The translations under genes and the position numbers were made by a program. Below, in pieces: positions 45,365 to 53,656 of a stretch of 64,000 nt of DNA. Within the stretch, counting starts at the first letter, position 1. Every line of letters begins with the position of its first letter. Source of the stretch: Pseudophaeobacter sp. EL27 (GTDB lineage: Bacteria > Pseudomonadota > Alphaproteobacteria > Rhodobacterales > Rhodobacteraceae); the NCBI RefSeq assembly GCF_900313025.1, contig NZ_OMPQ01000009.1, positions 124,012 to 188,011 of the forward strand, given 5' to 3'. The notes under the pieces are model-generated. The model saw only the letters and a program-made list of their open reading frames with translations, was not told the DNA's origin and did no database searches.

Positions 45365-46341
45365 GCGCCCATCCTCGCAAGATTGACGGTGGGATTGACC
45401 AGCCCGTAGATCAGGTCAACGATTGTATTAGTGACAACAAAGATAAAGCCGACGACGATGAGATAGGCGACGATCAGCGGGGTATCGACGCGGTTCACCG
45501 CCTCCAGGAACATGAAGCCCATGCCCGGCCACTGAAAGACGGTCTCGGTCAGGATGGTATAGGCCACCATGGTGCCGATCTGCACGCCGCCCACAGTGAT
45601 CACCGGCAAAAGCGTGTTTTTCAGCGCATGGACAAAATAGATGCGCCAGGGCCGGATGCCCTTGGCCTTGGCGTATTTCACATATTCGCTCTGCAACACT
45701 TCCATCATCTCGGCCCGGATCAGGCGGATAAAGAGCGGCAGCATGATCGAGGCCAGCGCGACCGAGGGCAGCAGAATATGCATCCAGCCGTCCACACTGG
45801 CAAAATTGGTGTCCCAGAAGCCAAAGACATGCACCACATCACCGCGCCCATAGGAGGGGAACCAGCCATATTCGACGGAAAACACATAGATCATCAGGAT
45901 CGCCGTCAAGAACACCGGGATCGAAATCCCGATGATCGAGATCCCCATGACCAGGCGGCTCAGGATCGAATTGGGGTAGATGGCGGTAAAGACGCCCACC
46001 GGGATCGACAACCCGATAATGATGATCGAGGCTCCCACAACCAGTTCCAGCGTTGCGGGCAGTTTTTTCAGGATCACATCCAGCGCCGGTTCCTTGAAGA
46101 AGTAGCTGGTGCCCAGATCGCCCTGCAGTGCATTGCCGGCAAAGCGCAGGTACTGCGTCATAAAGCTGTCGTTCAGCCCCAATTCATCGCGCAGCTCCTG
46201 CCGGACCTCTTCGCTCACGGATTGTCCAACCAGCTCGCGGAGCGGATCACCGAGATTGTCCTGAATGGCAAAGCCGATCAGCGAGATGACAAACATCACC
46301 GCGATGGCCTGGAACACGCGTTTCACAAGGTAAGCAAACAT
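45361..46341 (-). CDS. dppB: Dipeptide ABC transporter permease DppB
   Basis: The 326-residue permease has the typical start MFAYLVKRVFQAIAVMFVIS, six membrane segments and the coupling loop YVKYAKAKGIRPWRIYFVHA near residue 199. GDLGTSYFF near 94 and TETVFQWPGMG near 265 are family motifs. It follows a 206-base gap after dppA that holds a hairpin. Confidence 0.92.
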   Translation of the reverse strand: MFAYLVKRVFQAIAVMFVISLIGFAIQDNLGDPLRELVGQSVSEEVRQELRDELGLNDSFMTQYLRFAGNALQGDLGTSYFFKEPALDVILKKLPATLELVVGASIIIIGLSIPVGVFTAIYPNSILSRLVMGISIIGISIPVFLTAILMIYVFSVEYGWFPSYGRGDVVHVFGFWDTNFASVDGWMHILLPSVALASIMLPLFIRLIRAEMMEVLQSEYVKYAKAKGIRPWRIYFVHALKNTLLPVITVGGVQIGTMVAYTILTETVFQWPGMGFMFLEAVNRVDTPLIVAYLIVVGFIFVVTNTIVDLIYGLVNPTVNLARMGA

Positions 46342-46382
46342 GCTTTTACACCTTCTTCCTGGGATAGTGGGGCCTGGGGTCG

Positions 46383-46414
46383 TAGGGCCTGGAACAAATA
46401 GGGCCTAAAACAAA
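46383..46414. repeat. Two 16-bp tandem units between dppA and dppB
   Basis: TAGGGCCTGGAACAAA is followed directly by TAGGGCCTAAAACAAA (two differences). A third GGGCCTGG lies just upstream. Probably local slippage; no function assigned. Confidence 0.6.
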
Positions 46415-46500
46415 TAGCAAAGGGCATCAAACCTTCCCTCCCTGCGCAGTCAGGAAGAATACCCTTGGCAAATTGTTTTTGAAAAATGCCGGAGAAGAGG

Positions 46501-46529
46501 CCGGAGCAAGCCACGCTGGCCTGCTCCGG
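46501..46529 (-). terminator. Strong hairpin after dppA
   Basis: CCGGAGCAAGCCA and TGGCCTGCTCCGG form a 13-bp stem with one mismatch and a 3-base loop, 18 bases past the dppA stop. A short T tract (ATTTTT in the minus direction, near 46485) follows after about 15 bases. It likely reduces read-through into the permease genes. Confidence 0.6.
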
Positions 46530-46547
46530 TCTTTGATTGGGCTGTCC

Positions 46548-48104
46548 TTAGTCGACGACGAGGTCACCGAAGTAAGGGAAGTTCAGCGCGTTCACGATGG
46601 ATTCCGCGTGCACACCCTTGCGTGCGCCCCAGGCCAGGTTCTGCCAGTGCAGCGGGATGAAAGCCGCCTCATTGTAGAGGATGGTTTCCAGCTCTTTCAG
46701 CATCACCGCACGCTTACCGGCATCGGTTTCCGCATTGGCCTTGGCCATCAGCATGTCCGCCTCTGCGTTGCAGAAGTTGTTGGCATTGTACTGACCATTG
46801 CCGGAAGCCTCGTCAAAGCAATGGCTCAGGAACTGGTGGAAGTTGGCCGAGTCTTCGGTATCCGAGTGCCAGCCGATCATCATCATGTCTGCTGCGCGCT
46901 CATCAAAGGCGGGCCAGTACTGGGCCTTCGGCATGGTCTGCAGGTCAACTTTGATGTTGATCTTTGCCAGCATCGAAGCAACAGCCTGGGCGATCTTGTC
47001 ATCGTTCACATAGCGGTTGTTTGGCGCCATCATCGAGATTTCAAAACCATCAGCATAGCCAGCTTCGGCCATCAGAGCCTTGGCTTTTTCGACGTCAAAA
47101 CGAGGGGCCAGGTCTGGGTTATGACCCAGGTAGCCTGCGGGGCTGTACTGGGCGCCAACGGTGCCAAAGCCGCGCATGATGCGATCCACGATACCAGCGT
47201 TGTTGACAGCATAGTCGATGGCCTGACGGACGCGGGCATCCTTGAAGGCTTCAACACGGTCCTGGTTCATCTGGAATGTGATGATACGGGTGCCGGGCAT
47301 GGTGATCAGGTTGGTGCCGTCGTTGTCCTCGACACGGGCCAGATCGGTTGGCGGCACAGGCGCGATGAAATCAACGTCGCCAGAGAGCAGCGCAGCCACA
47401 CGGGTGGGGCTTTCCTTGATCGGGGTCAGGATGATCTGATCCACGTTGCCGGCAGTTTCGGTGTCCCAGTAGCCTTCAAAACGGTCAAAGACCATCTTTA
47501 CGCCCTGCTCACGCGAGGTGACGGTAAAGGGACCGGTGCCGGAGATATTGCGCGACGCAAAACTGTCGCCATGCTTGACCAGCTCAGCACGGTCTTTGCC
47601 GTCTTCGGTGGTGCCGGAATAGAATTTGCTGTCCATCGGGAAGATATAGGTCACCGTGTGCAGCACCAGCGGATAGGGCTCGGAGGTGATCAGGTCAAAG
47701 GTGTGATCGTCGATCACTTTGACATCGGTGAACTGGCTGAAGATGCCTTTGAAGTCGGGGCTTTCTTTCAGACGATCAAAAGTCCAGTCAACGTCTGCTG
47801 CGGTCAGCATGTTGCCAGAGTGGAATTTTACACCGCTACGCAGATGAAAACGAGTGGTCAGCTCGTCGATCTGTTCCCAGCTGGTTGCCAGGCGTGGCTC
47901 AAACTGCAGATCCTGGGTCCAGCGCACCAGCGGATCAAAAGACATATGCGAGAACTGCAGCGTGCCACCGGACAGCTGCTCATGCGGGTCCAATGACACC
48001 GGATCGGCGTCATAGGCGACTTTGACTGTGACTTCGGCCTGAGCCACGGCGCCAAAGGCGAGCGACATCACACCAGCCGCAGCGATGCGGATAAATTTGT
48101 TCAT
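46548..48104 (-). CDS. dppA: Dipeptide/oligopeptide-binding periplasmic protein DppA
   Basis: The ATG at 48104 follows GGAGGGAAAG and gives a 518-residue protein with a signal peptide ending AVAQA before EVTVKVAYD. The longer frame from 48206 lacks a signal at its start. Family motifs are DPVSLDPHEQLSGGTLQF near residue 34, LRSGVKFHSGNMLTAADVDW near 88, and AYNP-like QAIDYAVNNAGI near 290. It captures peptides for DppBCDF. Specificity within the family (peptides, nickel or heme) is not readable. Confidence 0.92.
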   Translation of the reverse strand: MNKFIRIAAAGVMSLAFGAVAQAEVTVKVAYDADPVSLDPHEQLSGGTLQFSHMSFDPLVRWTQDLQFEPRLATSWEQIDELTTRFHLRSGVKFHSGNMLTAADVDWTFDRLKESPDFKGIFSQFTDVKVIDDHTFDLITSEPYPLVLHTVTYIFPMDSKFYSGTTEDGKDRAELVKHGDSFASRNISGTGPFTVTSREQGVKMVFDRFEGYWDTETAGNVDQIILTPIKESPTRVAALLSGDVDFIAPVPPTDLARVEDNDGTNLITMPGTRIITFQMNQDRVEAFKDARVRQAIDYAVNNAGIVDRIMRGFGTVGAQYSPAGYLGHNPDLAPRFDVEKAKALMAEAGYADGFEISMMAPNNRYVNDDKIAQAVASMLAKINIKVDLQTMPKAQYWPAFDERAADMMMIGWHSDTEDSANFHQFLSHCFDEASGNGQYNANNFCNAEADMLMAKANAETDAGKRAVMLKELETILYNEAAFIPLHWQNLAWGARKGVHAESIVNALNFPYFGDLVVD

Positions 48105-48299
48105 CTTTCCCTCCATGTCGGTGGCCTTGGTTGGCCTCCTGAAACAGTGGGCATTACCTAAGCCATGGCGCCGACCAGGGGCCAATGCCAATTTCAAATC
48201 ACTCATGCAAAACGGGAATAGAACCTATCTCATCCGCGCATTAATGGCCAAGCTCTACCAGTCAAAACCTTAATCAAGACACTGATATTATGTAATTTT

Positions 48300-48715
48300 T
48301 TAAACCCCTCCTGGTTCATGTGTCGATATCATTTCCCAGAGGAACCAAAACCAGGAGCTGCTGGGATCTTTTGGTTGACCAAAGGAAAACCACTTTCAGG
48401 TCCTTCAATCCGGGACCATTGGCAGCAGCCTATCACTGCTGGTTCTGGCCAATCTGTCCGCCGTGGTGGCGCCCAAACTGGATGTGATGCAGCGCCCATG
48501 TGCCGGGGGTGGCGGGCTATGTCATCAACCAGATGGCCCCTGAGGATGCCAAAGATCTGGAGCGCGTTTCGCTATTTTGCGGACCACCCTCGGCGGGTTA
48601 ATGCCGCAAACCACTGTGACCCAACGTGACTCTGGTGCCGAACAGCAAAGAACTTCAACTTCTGAGGGAAGGACCGCGAACCGGATCAACGATCCTACTG
48701 GCTCAGGAGGCCTGC
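48300..48715. other. Gene-poor stretch with possible degenerate coding remnant
   Basis: The 611-base gap between dppA and the glutathione transferase begins with the likely dppA promoter region (48105-48300), where TTGACT and TTGATT lie on the minus strand but I could not pair them with a convincing -10. From about 48410 to 48600 several plus-strand frames look coding-like but are broken: SLSLLVLANLSAVVAPKL, then in another frame GYVINQMAPEDAKDLERV ending in a stop. I do not recognise the family. This may be the remains of a membrane protein gene disrupted by indels. Confidence 0.3.
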
Positions 48716-49336
48716 ATGTTTACCGTACATCATCTCAACAATTCACGCTCGCAGCGGGTTCTCTGGTTGCTGGAGGAGCTGGGCCTGCCCTATGAGATCA
48801 AACACTACCAGCGTGATGCCGTAACCAACTTGGCCCCCCCTGCCCTGATCGCCAAACATCCCTTGGGCAAATCCCCCATGCTTGAGGTGGAGGGACGGAT
48901 CATCACCGAAAGTGGCGCAATTGTTGAATATCTCTGCGCTGGTTTTGGCCCGCAACTGGTGCCCGACCGCGACACCGACGCCTACATCAGCCATCTGGAG
49001 CTGATGCATTTTGCCGAGGGCTCTGCCATGACGCCGATCCTGCTGCAGCTCTATGTTGGTAAACTGGGCGCAGCTGGCGCGCCCCTGGCCCCGCGCATTA
49101 CTCAGCAACTGGAAAGCCACTTTGCCTATATGGAGGGGCTGCTGCGCCCCTCCGGTCATTTTGTTCAGGATGACCTGTCAGCTGCGGATATCATGCTGAG
49201 CTTTCCCGCCGAAATCGCCATCGCTCAGGGCAAGGCCGAAATGCTACCAAAGCTGGCGGGGTTTGTAGCCAATATTCAGGCGCGACCAGCCTACCGGCGG
49301 GCACTTGAAAAGGGCGGCGACTACACCTTTGCCTAG
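48716..49336 (+). CDS. Glutathione S-transferase family protein
   Basis: The ATG at 48716 follows a strong GGAGG and gives 206 residues; the longer frame from 48626 is not supported by similarity. The N-terminal thioredoxin fold shows NSRSQRVLWLLEELGLPYE near residue 9, the cis-Pro turn GKSPMLE near 51 and the glutathione-binding ESGAIVEYL near 64. The C-terminal helical domain has DDLSAADIMLSFP near 151. Substrate unknown. No operon partner on the same strand. Confidence 0.9.
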   Translation: MFTVHHLNNSRSQRVLWLLEELGLPYEIKHYQRDAVTNLAPPALIAKHPLGKSPMLEVEGRIITESGAIVEYLCAGFGPQLVPDRDTDAYISHLELMHFAEGSAMTPILLQLYVGKLGAAGAPLAPRITQQLESHFAYMEGLLRPSGHFVQDDLSAADIMLSFPAEIAIAQGKAEMLPKLAGFVANIQARPAYRRALEKGGDYTFA

Positions 49337-49507
49337 GTTCAAAACTCGTTAGCCCTGCAGCGAAATTTGAACCCAGACCAAACATCCTCCCTGCCAGTGA
49401 TCCAGACTGAATGGGGCCTTGACCTCTCGCTGCTACATTTCGCCGCGCGCTGGTCCCATGGAAGATCTGACCGTTGGCGAAGCAGAACGCCGAGACCATA
49501 TTGTGGC

Positions 49508-49545
49508 CTCGCACCACATCGACCAGCAGGTCGATGTGGTGCGAG
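49508..49545. repeat. Perfect 17-bp inverted repeat with 4-base loop
   Basis: CTCGCACCACATCGACC and its exact complement flank AGCA. It lies in a 552-base stretch without a supportable gene (49337-49888). It is 171 bases past the glutathione transferase stop and followed by a short T-rich run, so it could end that transcript. Its length and perfection exceed a normal terminator and could also mark a mobile-element remnant. The rest of the stretch shows nothing else I can name apart from the palindrome at 49844. Confidence 0.7.
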
Positions 49546-49843
49546 TTCTGTCTTGCAGGTTGGCGTCTCATGACCTTGTTACATCGACTGTCGTAACAGT
49601 TTTAGGGGTAAAATCCTTGATTTCGCCGTGAACCGAGGGCTTGGTAGTCATTGATAGGCTTGAACAGCAGGCTCCCAATGGGCAACACTTGCAACAGGAC
49701 AAGAACGGGATCCATTTTTTCGGTTCTGTGTCTCTACTTCAAAACCGTTGGAGGTTAAGAGAGCACACATCTTTAGGCCGTAAACTCAGCGGAAAAGGAG
49801 AATCCGTTCCTGTTCAATAGTTGCAAACTGTTGCTCTCGGCCT

Positions 49844-49859
49844 TTGTTTGGCCAAACAA
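49844..49859. promoter_or_regulatory. 16-bp palindrome before the quorum-sensing-linked kinase
   Basis: TTGTTTGGCCAAACAA is a perfect palindrome, centred about 38 bases before the likely start codon at 49889. A candidate operator. A TTG in it could be read as a start codon, which I consider less likely. Confidence 0.4.
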
Positions 49860-49888
49860 GGAACAAGGCGAAGGCCACCGCAAGGACT

Positions 49889-51715
49889 ATGCGAATGTTG
49901 AAATTATCACCAGACCTTCAAGCGTCGGTGTCAGCTCAGAACCAACTGGTCCGCAACGACCTGCCCTCCCGCTTTGCTTCCATTACAGTCGTCGCACTTC
50001 TGTCTCTTTACTACCTGCCCTTTCAAACTGTCAGTTTCATCTATCTGGGCATCGCCCTGATCGAGCTAGTCGGGATCTATGTCTACAACAAGCTGAAGCG
50101 TAAGGTTACTTTCGCTGGAATTGCGTTGTTCACTGGTTCTGCCTTCATAGGCATCCTGTTTTTCAACTCGATCCCGATGCTGCTCTTTTTCCAACCTGAA
50201 GCCTTTCCAAAGCTTGCCGGGACGATGCTCTTGGTGATAGCCCTCAATCACAGCGTGGTTGCCAGGTCCGAATGGATGTTCTTTGGCCTGCTGACAGCAG
50301 TGCCAATCATTTGTGCGGTCGGCTTTATGATTGTCAGCTTTCTCCACAGCTTTGCCAGCCCGGTTGAGATTGGCATCGCAGTGGTCATTCTGGTGCTCGG
50401 AGCCGGGTATATTGCTCATAGCATGCGCTCTCTCAATCAAATGACCGACAAGCTGCGCCATGCGCTGAGCGACGCCGAGGCCGGAAGCCGCGCCAAGAGC
50501 AGCTTTCTGGCTGCAATGAGCCATGAAATTCGCACCCCGCTCAATGCCATTTGCGGCATGGCCGAGCTCATCGATGAGGAAGATACCGACCCTGAGACAC
50601 AGCAGGAGCGCACCCTTTTGTTGCGAAAATCTGCCCAGGCACTCACTGGTATTTTGAACGATGTCCTTGACCATGCCAAAGTGGAATCCGGCCATATTGA
50701 GGTTAACCTGACCGCCGCTTCGCCACGGGTTGAGATCGCTAATGCAGTGGAAGTGTTTCGGGCGCCCGCCGAGGCAAAAGGTCTGCACTTTGATCTCAGT
50801 TTTGTAGAAGACATTCCAAGCTACGCCCAGTTTGATGCCCAGCGATTGAGACAAGTGATTGGTAACCTGGTCTCGAATGCGGTCAAATTCACAGAGGCCG
50901 GGCACATCACGGTCAATGTGACGGCGCAGCAGGTCGAGGATCAGTCTATTCTCACCATCCAGGTTTTGGATACAGGGCGCGGTATCGCCTCCAACCAGAT
51001 CCCGCATCTGTTTACCGAGTTCTATCGCGCTGTGGACAAGAACGCGCCAACGGTTCCCGGAACCGGTCTTGGGCTTGCGATTGCGCGCCGGTTTGCACGG
51101 ATGATGGGGGGAGATATTTCAATCAGCTCGGTTCCAAAACAGGGAAGCTGTTTCACCTTCACCTGTCAGATCAAAGTTCTGGAGGAGCCCAAAGCCAGCC
51201 AAGATCATTCCAATGTCCAAAGCATCACGAAAGCTACTCAGCGGACGGATCAGGGGGCTGATCAGGATCTTGGCCTGCACACCATTCTGCTGGTTGATGA
51301 CACCCAGTCCAACCGAATGGTTGTCCGCTCTTTCCTGAAAAAGAGCAATGTCGAGATTATCGAGGCCGAGGATGGCTCCAAGGCCATGAAGTGCCTGGAG
51401 CAGCGCCCGGTGGATCTGGTTTTGCTGGACATGAAAATGCCAGTCATGGATGGCGAAGAAACTCTAACGGAGATGACCCGTCGAGGCGGCCGGATTGCCG
51501 AAACGCCGGTTGTCATGCTCACAGCAAATGCCGCACCAGAAGATCGCCAGCGGTTTCTCGCGCTTGGCGCTCTGGGCTATATCGCCAAGCCCGTAAAAAA
51601 ATCGGTATTGCTGTCCGAAATTCGCCGAATTGCCGCGCTCACCCATGAAACAAAGACTGCTGCGCAGCAGGCTGCTCCGACCGCTGCCCCCTGCCCTCAT
51701 ACTGCGCTTAAGTAA
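49889..51715 (+). CDS. Membrane hybrid histidine kinase next to an AHL synthase gene
   Basis: The ATG at 49889, 4 bases after AAGGA, gives 608 residues. The N-terminal 180 residues hold about six closely packed membrane segments with almost no periplasmic domain. A short coiled linker leads into HisKA with MSHEIRTPLNAI (His212), HATPase with DTGRGIA and GTGLGLAIARR, and a receiver with LVDDTQSNR and LVLLDMKMPVMDG. Such multi-helix sensor modules without a loop domain occur in kinases that sense membrane-soluble signals. It lies 112 bases upstream of the LuxI-type gene on the same strand, suggesting a link to cell-density signalling; that link is inference. Confidence 0.88.
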   Translation: MRMLKLSPDLQASVSAQNQLVRNDLPSRFASITVVALLSLYYLPFQTVSFIYLGIALIELVGIYVYNKLKRKVTFAGIALFTGSAFIGILFFNSIPMLLFFQPEAFPKLAGTMLLVIALNHSVVARSEWMFFGLLTAVPIICAVGFMIVSFLHSFASPVEIGIAVVILVLGAGYIAHSMRSLNQMTDKLRHALSDAEAGSRAKSSFLAAMSHEIRTPLNAICGMAELIDEEDTDPETQQERTLLLRKSAQALTGILNDVLDHAKVESGHIEVNLTAASPRVEIANAVEVFRAPAEAKGLHFDLSFVEDIPSYAQFDAQRLRQVIGNLVSNAVKFTEAGHITVNVTAQQVEDQSILTIQVLDTGRGIASNQIPHLFTEFYRAVDKNAPTVPGTGLGLAIARRFARMMGGDISISSVPKQGSCFTFTCQIKVLEEPKASQDHSNVQSITKATQRTDQGADQDLGLHTILLVDDTQSNRMVVRSFLKKSNVEIIEAEDGSKAMKCLEQRPVDLVLLDMKMPVMDGEETLTEMTRRGGRIAETPVVMLTANAAPEDRQRFLALGALGYIAKPVKKSVLLSEIRRIAALTHETKTAAQQAAPTAAPCPHTALK

Positions 51716-51758
51716 ACCCGTCAAAATTAATGTAAAATTTACGATTGCCTGTAAAAGT

Positions 51759-51809
51759 TGATTCAAACTTCAGAAAATCCCTCGACACCGTGTCTTGCGT
51801 GATTCAAAC
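51759..51809 (+). promoter_or_regulatory. Direct repeats upstream of the AHL synthase gene
   Basis: TGATTCAAAC occurs at 51759-51768 and again at 51800-51809, 41 bp apart (about four helical turns), in the AT-rich 112-base gap. An 11-bp palindrome GTAAA-A-TTTAC lies at 51732-51742. No inverted lux-box of the usual kind was seen. Confidence 0.4.
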
Positions 51810-51827
51810 AAATGGGTAGGCACCCAA

Positions 51828-52430
51828 ATGCAATCGACAGAAATCTCCTTCGATAACTTGGGGGAAACCGGAACACTGTTCACCGCGCTCTTGCGCGCCA
51901 GGTATCACCATTTCATCGAAACGCGCGGCTGGAAACTCCCCAACACCCGCGGGCTGGAATTTGACCAATATGATACTCCGGAAAGCATCTACTGCGCCAT
52001 TCACGATGGGTTGACTGTCTATGGCGGCCTGCGGGTAACACCCACAACCGCCCATAATATCAACGCCAGTTACATGCTGCGCGATGCCCAGCTTGGTCTG
52101 CTACCGGATATGCCGAAGAACCTTCTCGACGATCCCGCCCCCCAGGACCCCAACACATGGGAGGTCAGCAGGGTTTTTGTGACCGACACCCTGAGCAGCC
52201 GGGATCGAATGAGGGTTAGAGGTGAAATCGGACTGACCCTGGCCAGACTGGCAAAGGCTTGGAACTTCAGCTCCTATATTTGCCTCACCTCCGTGTCCGC
52301 CGGGCTACTCATGCGCCGCACGGGTCTGACAATTTCTCCCGCAGGGCCCCGCCTCGAAGTTGGCGGCGAAACCTGTCAAGCCTATCACCTTAAGGTTGAT
52401 GCCAAAAACGTTCGCAGCCATGCCGCCTGA
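51828..52430 (+). CDS. Acyl-homoserine-lactone synthase, LuxI family
   Basis: The ATG at 51828 gives 200 residues; a TTG at 51795 is the only upstream option. Most LuxI-invariant residues are in place: Arg25 and Phe29 in RARYHHF, Trp35, Glu44-Asp46-Asp49 in LEFDQYD, Arg69 in GGLRVTPT, and Glu112 with Ser-Arg in WEVSRVF. It should make an acyl-homoserine lactone from S-adenosylmethionine and an acyl carrier. No LuxR-type regulator is adjacent; the upstream gene is a hybrid kinase and the downstream side is transposase debris. Confidence 0.88.
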   Translation: MQSTEISFDNLGETGTLFTALLRARYHHFIETRGWKLPNTRGLEFDQYDTPESIYCAIHDGLTVYGGLRVTPTTAHNINASYMLRDAQLGLLPDMPKNLLDDPAPQDPNTWEVSRVFVTDTLSSRDRMRVRGEIGLTLARLAKAWNFSSYICLTSVSAGLLMRRTGLTISPAGPRLEVGGETCQAYHLKVDAKNVRSHAA

Positions 52431-52442
52431 TGGGGGGTATCC

Positions 52443-52742
52443 CAGGCCTGTTTCATTGCCCCCTTCGAGCGGCAGGTCTGGAGCGCGGTCATCCCCTTTC
52501 TCGATTTTACCCTCGAGGTCCGCAGGCTGATTTACACTACCAATCCCATAGAGACCTTGAACTCGGCAATTTGCCGCGCCATTCGAATCCGTGGTCACGT
52601 CCCCAGTGATCAACCCGCCGCCAAGTTGATCTACCTGACACTCCAGGCAACCTCTAAAGAATGGACGCGGTATGCCAGCAATTGGCCAGCTGTGAACAGC
52701 CAATTTGCATTCGTGTTCGAAGATCGCTTCCCGATAAGGTAA
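52443..52742 (+). pseudogene. IS256-family (mutator-type) transposase, C-terminal remnant
   Basis: One plus-strand frame reads WSAVIPFLDF, LEVRRLIYTTNPIETLNS, RIRGHVPSDQPAAKLIYLTL and NSQFAFVFEDRF before a stop. This matches the last quarter of IS256-type transposases, including the TTNAIE-like block (TTNPIE here). The N-terminal three quarters and the catalytic aspartates are missing. It starts just after the AHL synthase gene. Confidence 0.75.
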
Positions 52743-52759
52743 GAAATCACGGCCAGGTA

Positions 52760-53020
52760 CAGTTTCTGCACAGTCTGCGCAGTTGCAATCCTCCTGCCGC
52801 CCTTCAAGCGTTTTGCGGGCGATGCCCAGCGCGCAAAACAAGGTATCGTTCAAGCATTCACCTCTCAGCTTGCCTTTGCGCTTTCTCCAAAGCCGTTCTG
52901 CTGAGGTTTGCCCGGTGCGTTGCCGTGCCAATCGATACCAGTACCTTGCCCCCGATTCAGGTTCGCCATGCTGGTGAACTCGGTGCCATTGCCTGAATCG
53001 CTCGTTAGCATGAGAGCGTT
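52760..53020 (-). pseudogene. IS3-family transposase (OrfB) remnant, frameshifted
   Basis: On the minus strand one frame reads SGNGTEFTS, GTGIDWHGNAPGKPQQNGF and then shifts to another frame reading RKRKGKLRGECLNDTLF and EGRQEDCN. These match the DNGxEFTS to ECLNE region of IS3-type integrases. The frame is broken and both ends are missing. It abuts the IS256 remnant in the opposite orientation. Confidence 0.7.
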
Positions 53021-53053
53021 GGACAAATGCGCAAGGGTGGTCCTGGCGGGGCC

Positions 53054-53656
53054 CTAATTCTGGTTTATGACAGAATGGTTTTCTTCAGCCGGCTCAGCCC
53101 ATTGTCTTGCGACGGGCGTTGTGATTGCTAAGAGGTCAATCGCGCGCGCAGCAATTTGGTCGACGATATCTGAAATGCTGTTGGGCTTTAGGTAGAAGGC
53201 CGGTACTGGCGGCAGGATGAATGCTCCGAGCTCGGTTGCCGCTGTCATATTTCGAAGATGCGCCAAAGTCAGAGGTGCCTCGCGGGTCAATAACACCAGT
53301 CGACGGCGTTCCTTGAGCTGCACACCCGCGGCGCGGGTCAGAAGATTGTCGTCTAGGCCCTGCGCAATCGCGGCCAGAGATCGCATCGAACAAGGGGCTA
53401 CGATCATACCAGAGACCGGGACTGAACCCGAGGCGATACTGGCCCCCATATTGGACAGAGGGTGACAACGGGTTGCCAGTGTTTGCAGGGTGTTCAGCGC
53501 CTCCGGCCCGCATTCCTCAGCCAGTGTCCGTTCTGCGGCAGCGCTGATGACAAGATCAATTTCCGCACCCAAAGCCACCAGCTGCCGGGCAACTGAGAGC
53601 CCCAGCGCGGCGCCAGAGGCCCCCGCCACACCCTGCACTACGCGCGGCGCCGTCAT
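53054..53656 (-). CDS. ubiX: Flavin prenyltransferase UbiX
   Basis: The 200-residue flavoprotein makes the prenylated FMN cofactor required by UbiD. It has the N-terminal GVAGASGAALGL loop, VISAAAERTL near residue 36, and the IVAPCSMRSLAAIAQG segment near 85, followed by LLTREAPLTLAHLRNM near 122, all typical. It overlaps the ubiD stop by four bases and forms an operon with it. The pair acts in the decarboxylation step of ubiquinone synthesis. Confidence 0.93.
   Translation of the reverse strand: MTAPRVVQGVAGASGAALGLSVARQLVALGAEIDLVISAAAERTLAEECGPEALNTLQTLATRCHPLSNMGASIASGSVPVSGMIVAPCSMRSLAAIAQGLDDNLLTRAAGVQLKERRRLVLLTREAPLTLAHLRNMTAATELGAFILPPVPAFYLKPNSISDIVDQIAARAIDLLAITTPVARQWAEPAEENHSVINQN

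Noticed and set aside
46383-46414. The tandem 16-bp units as a CRISPR or iteron array
   Set aside because: Only two imperfect copies with no spacers; simple local duplication is enough.
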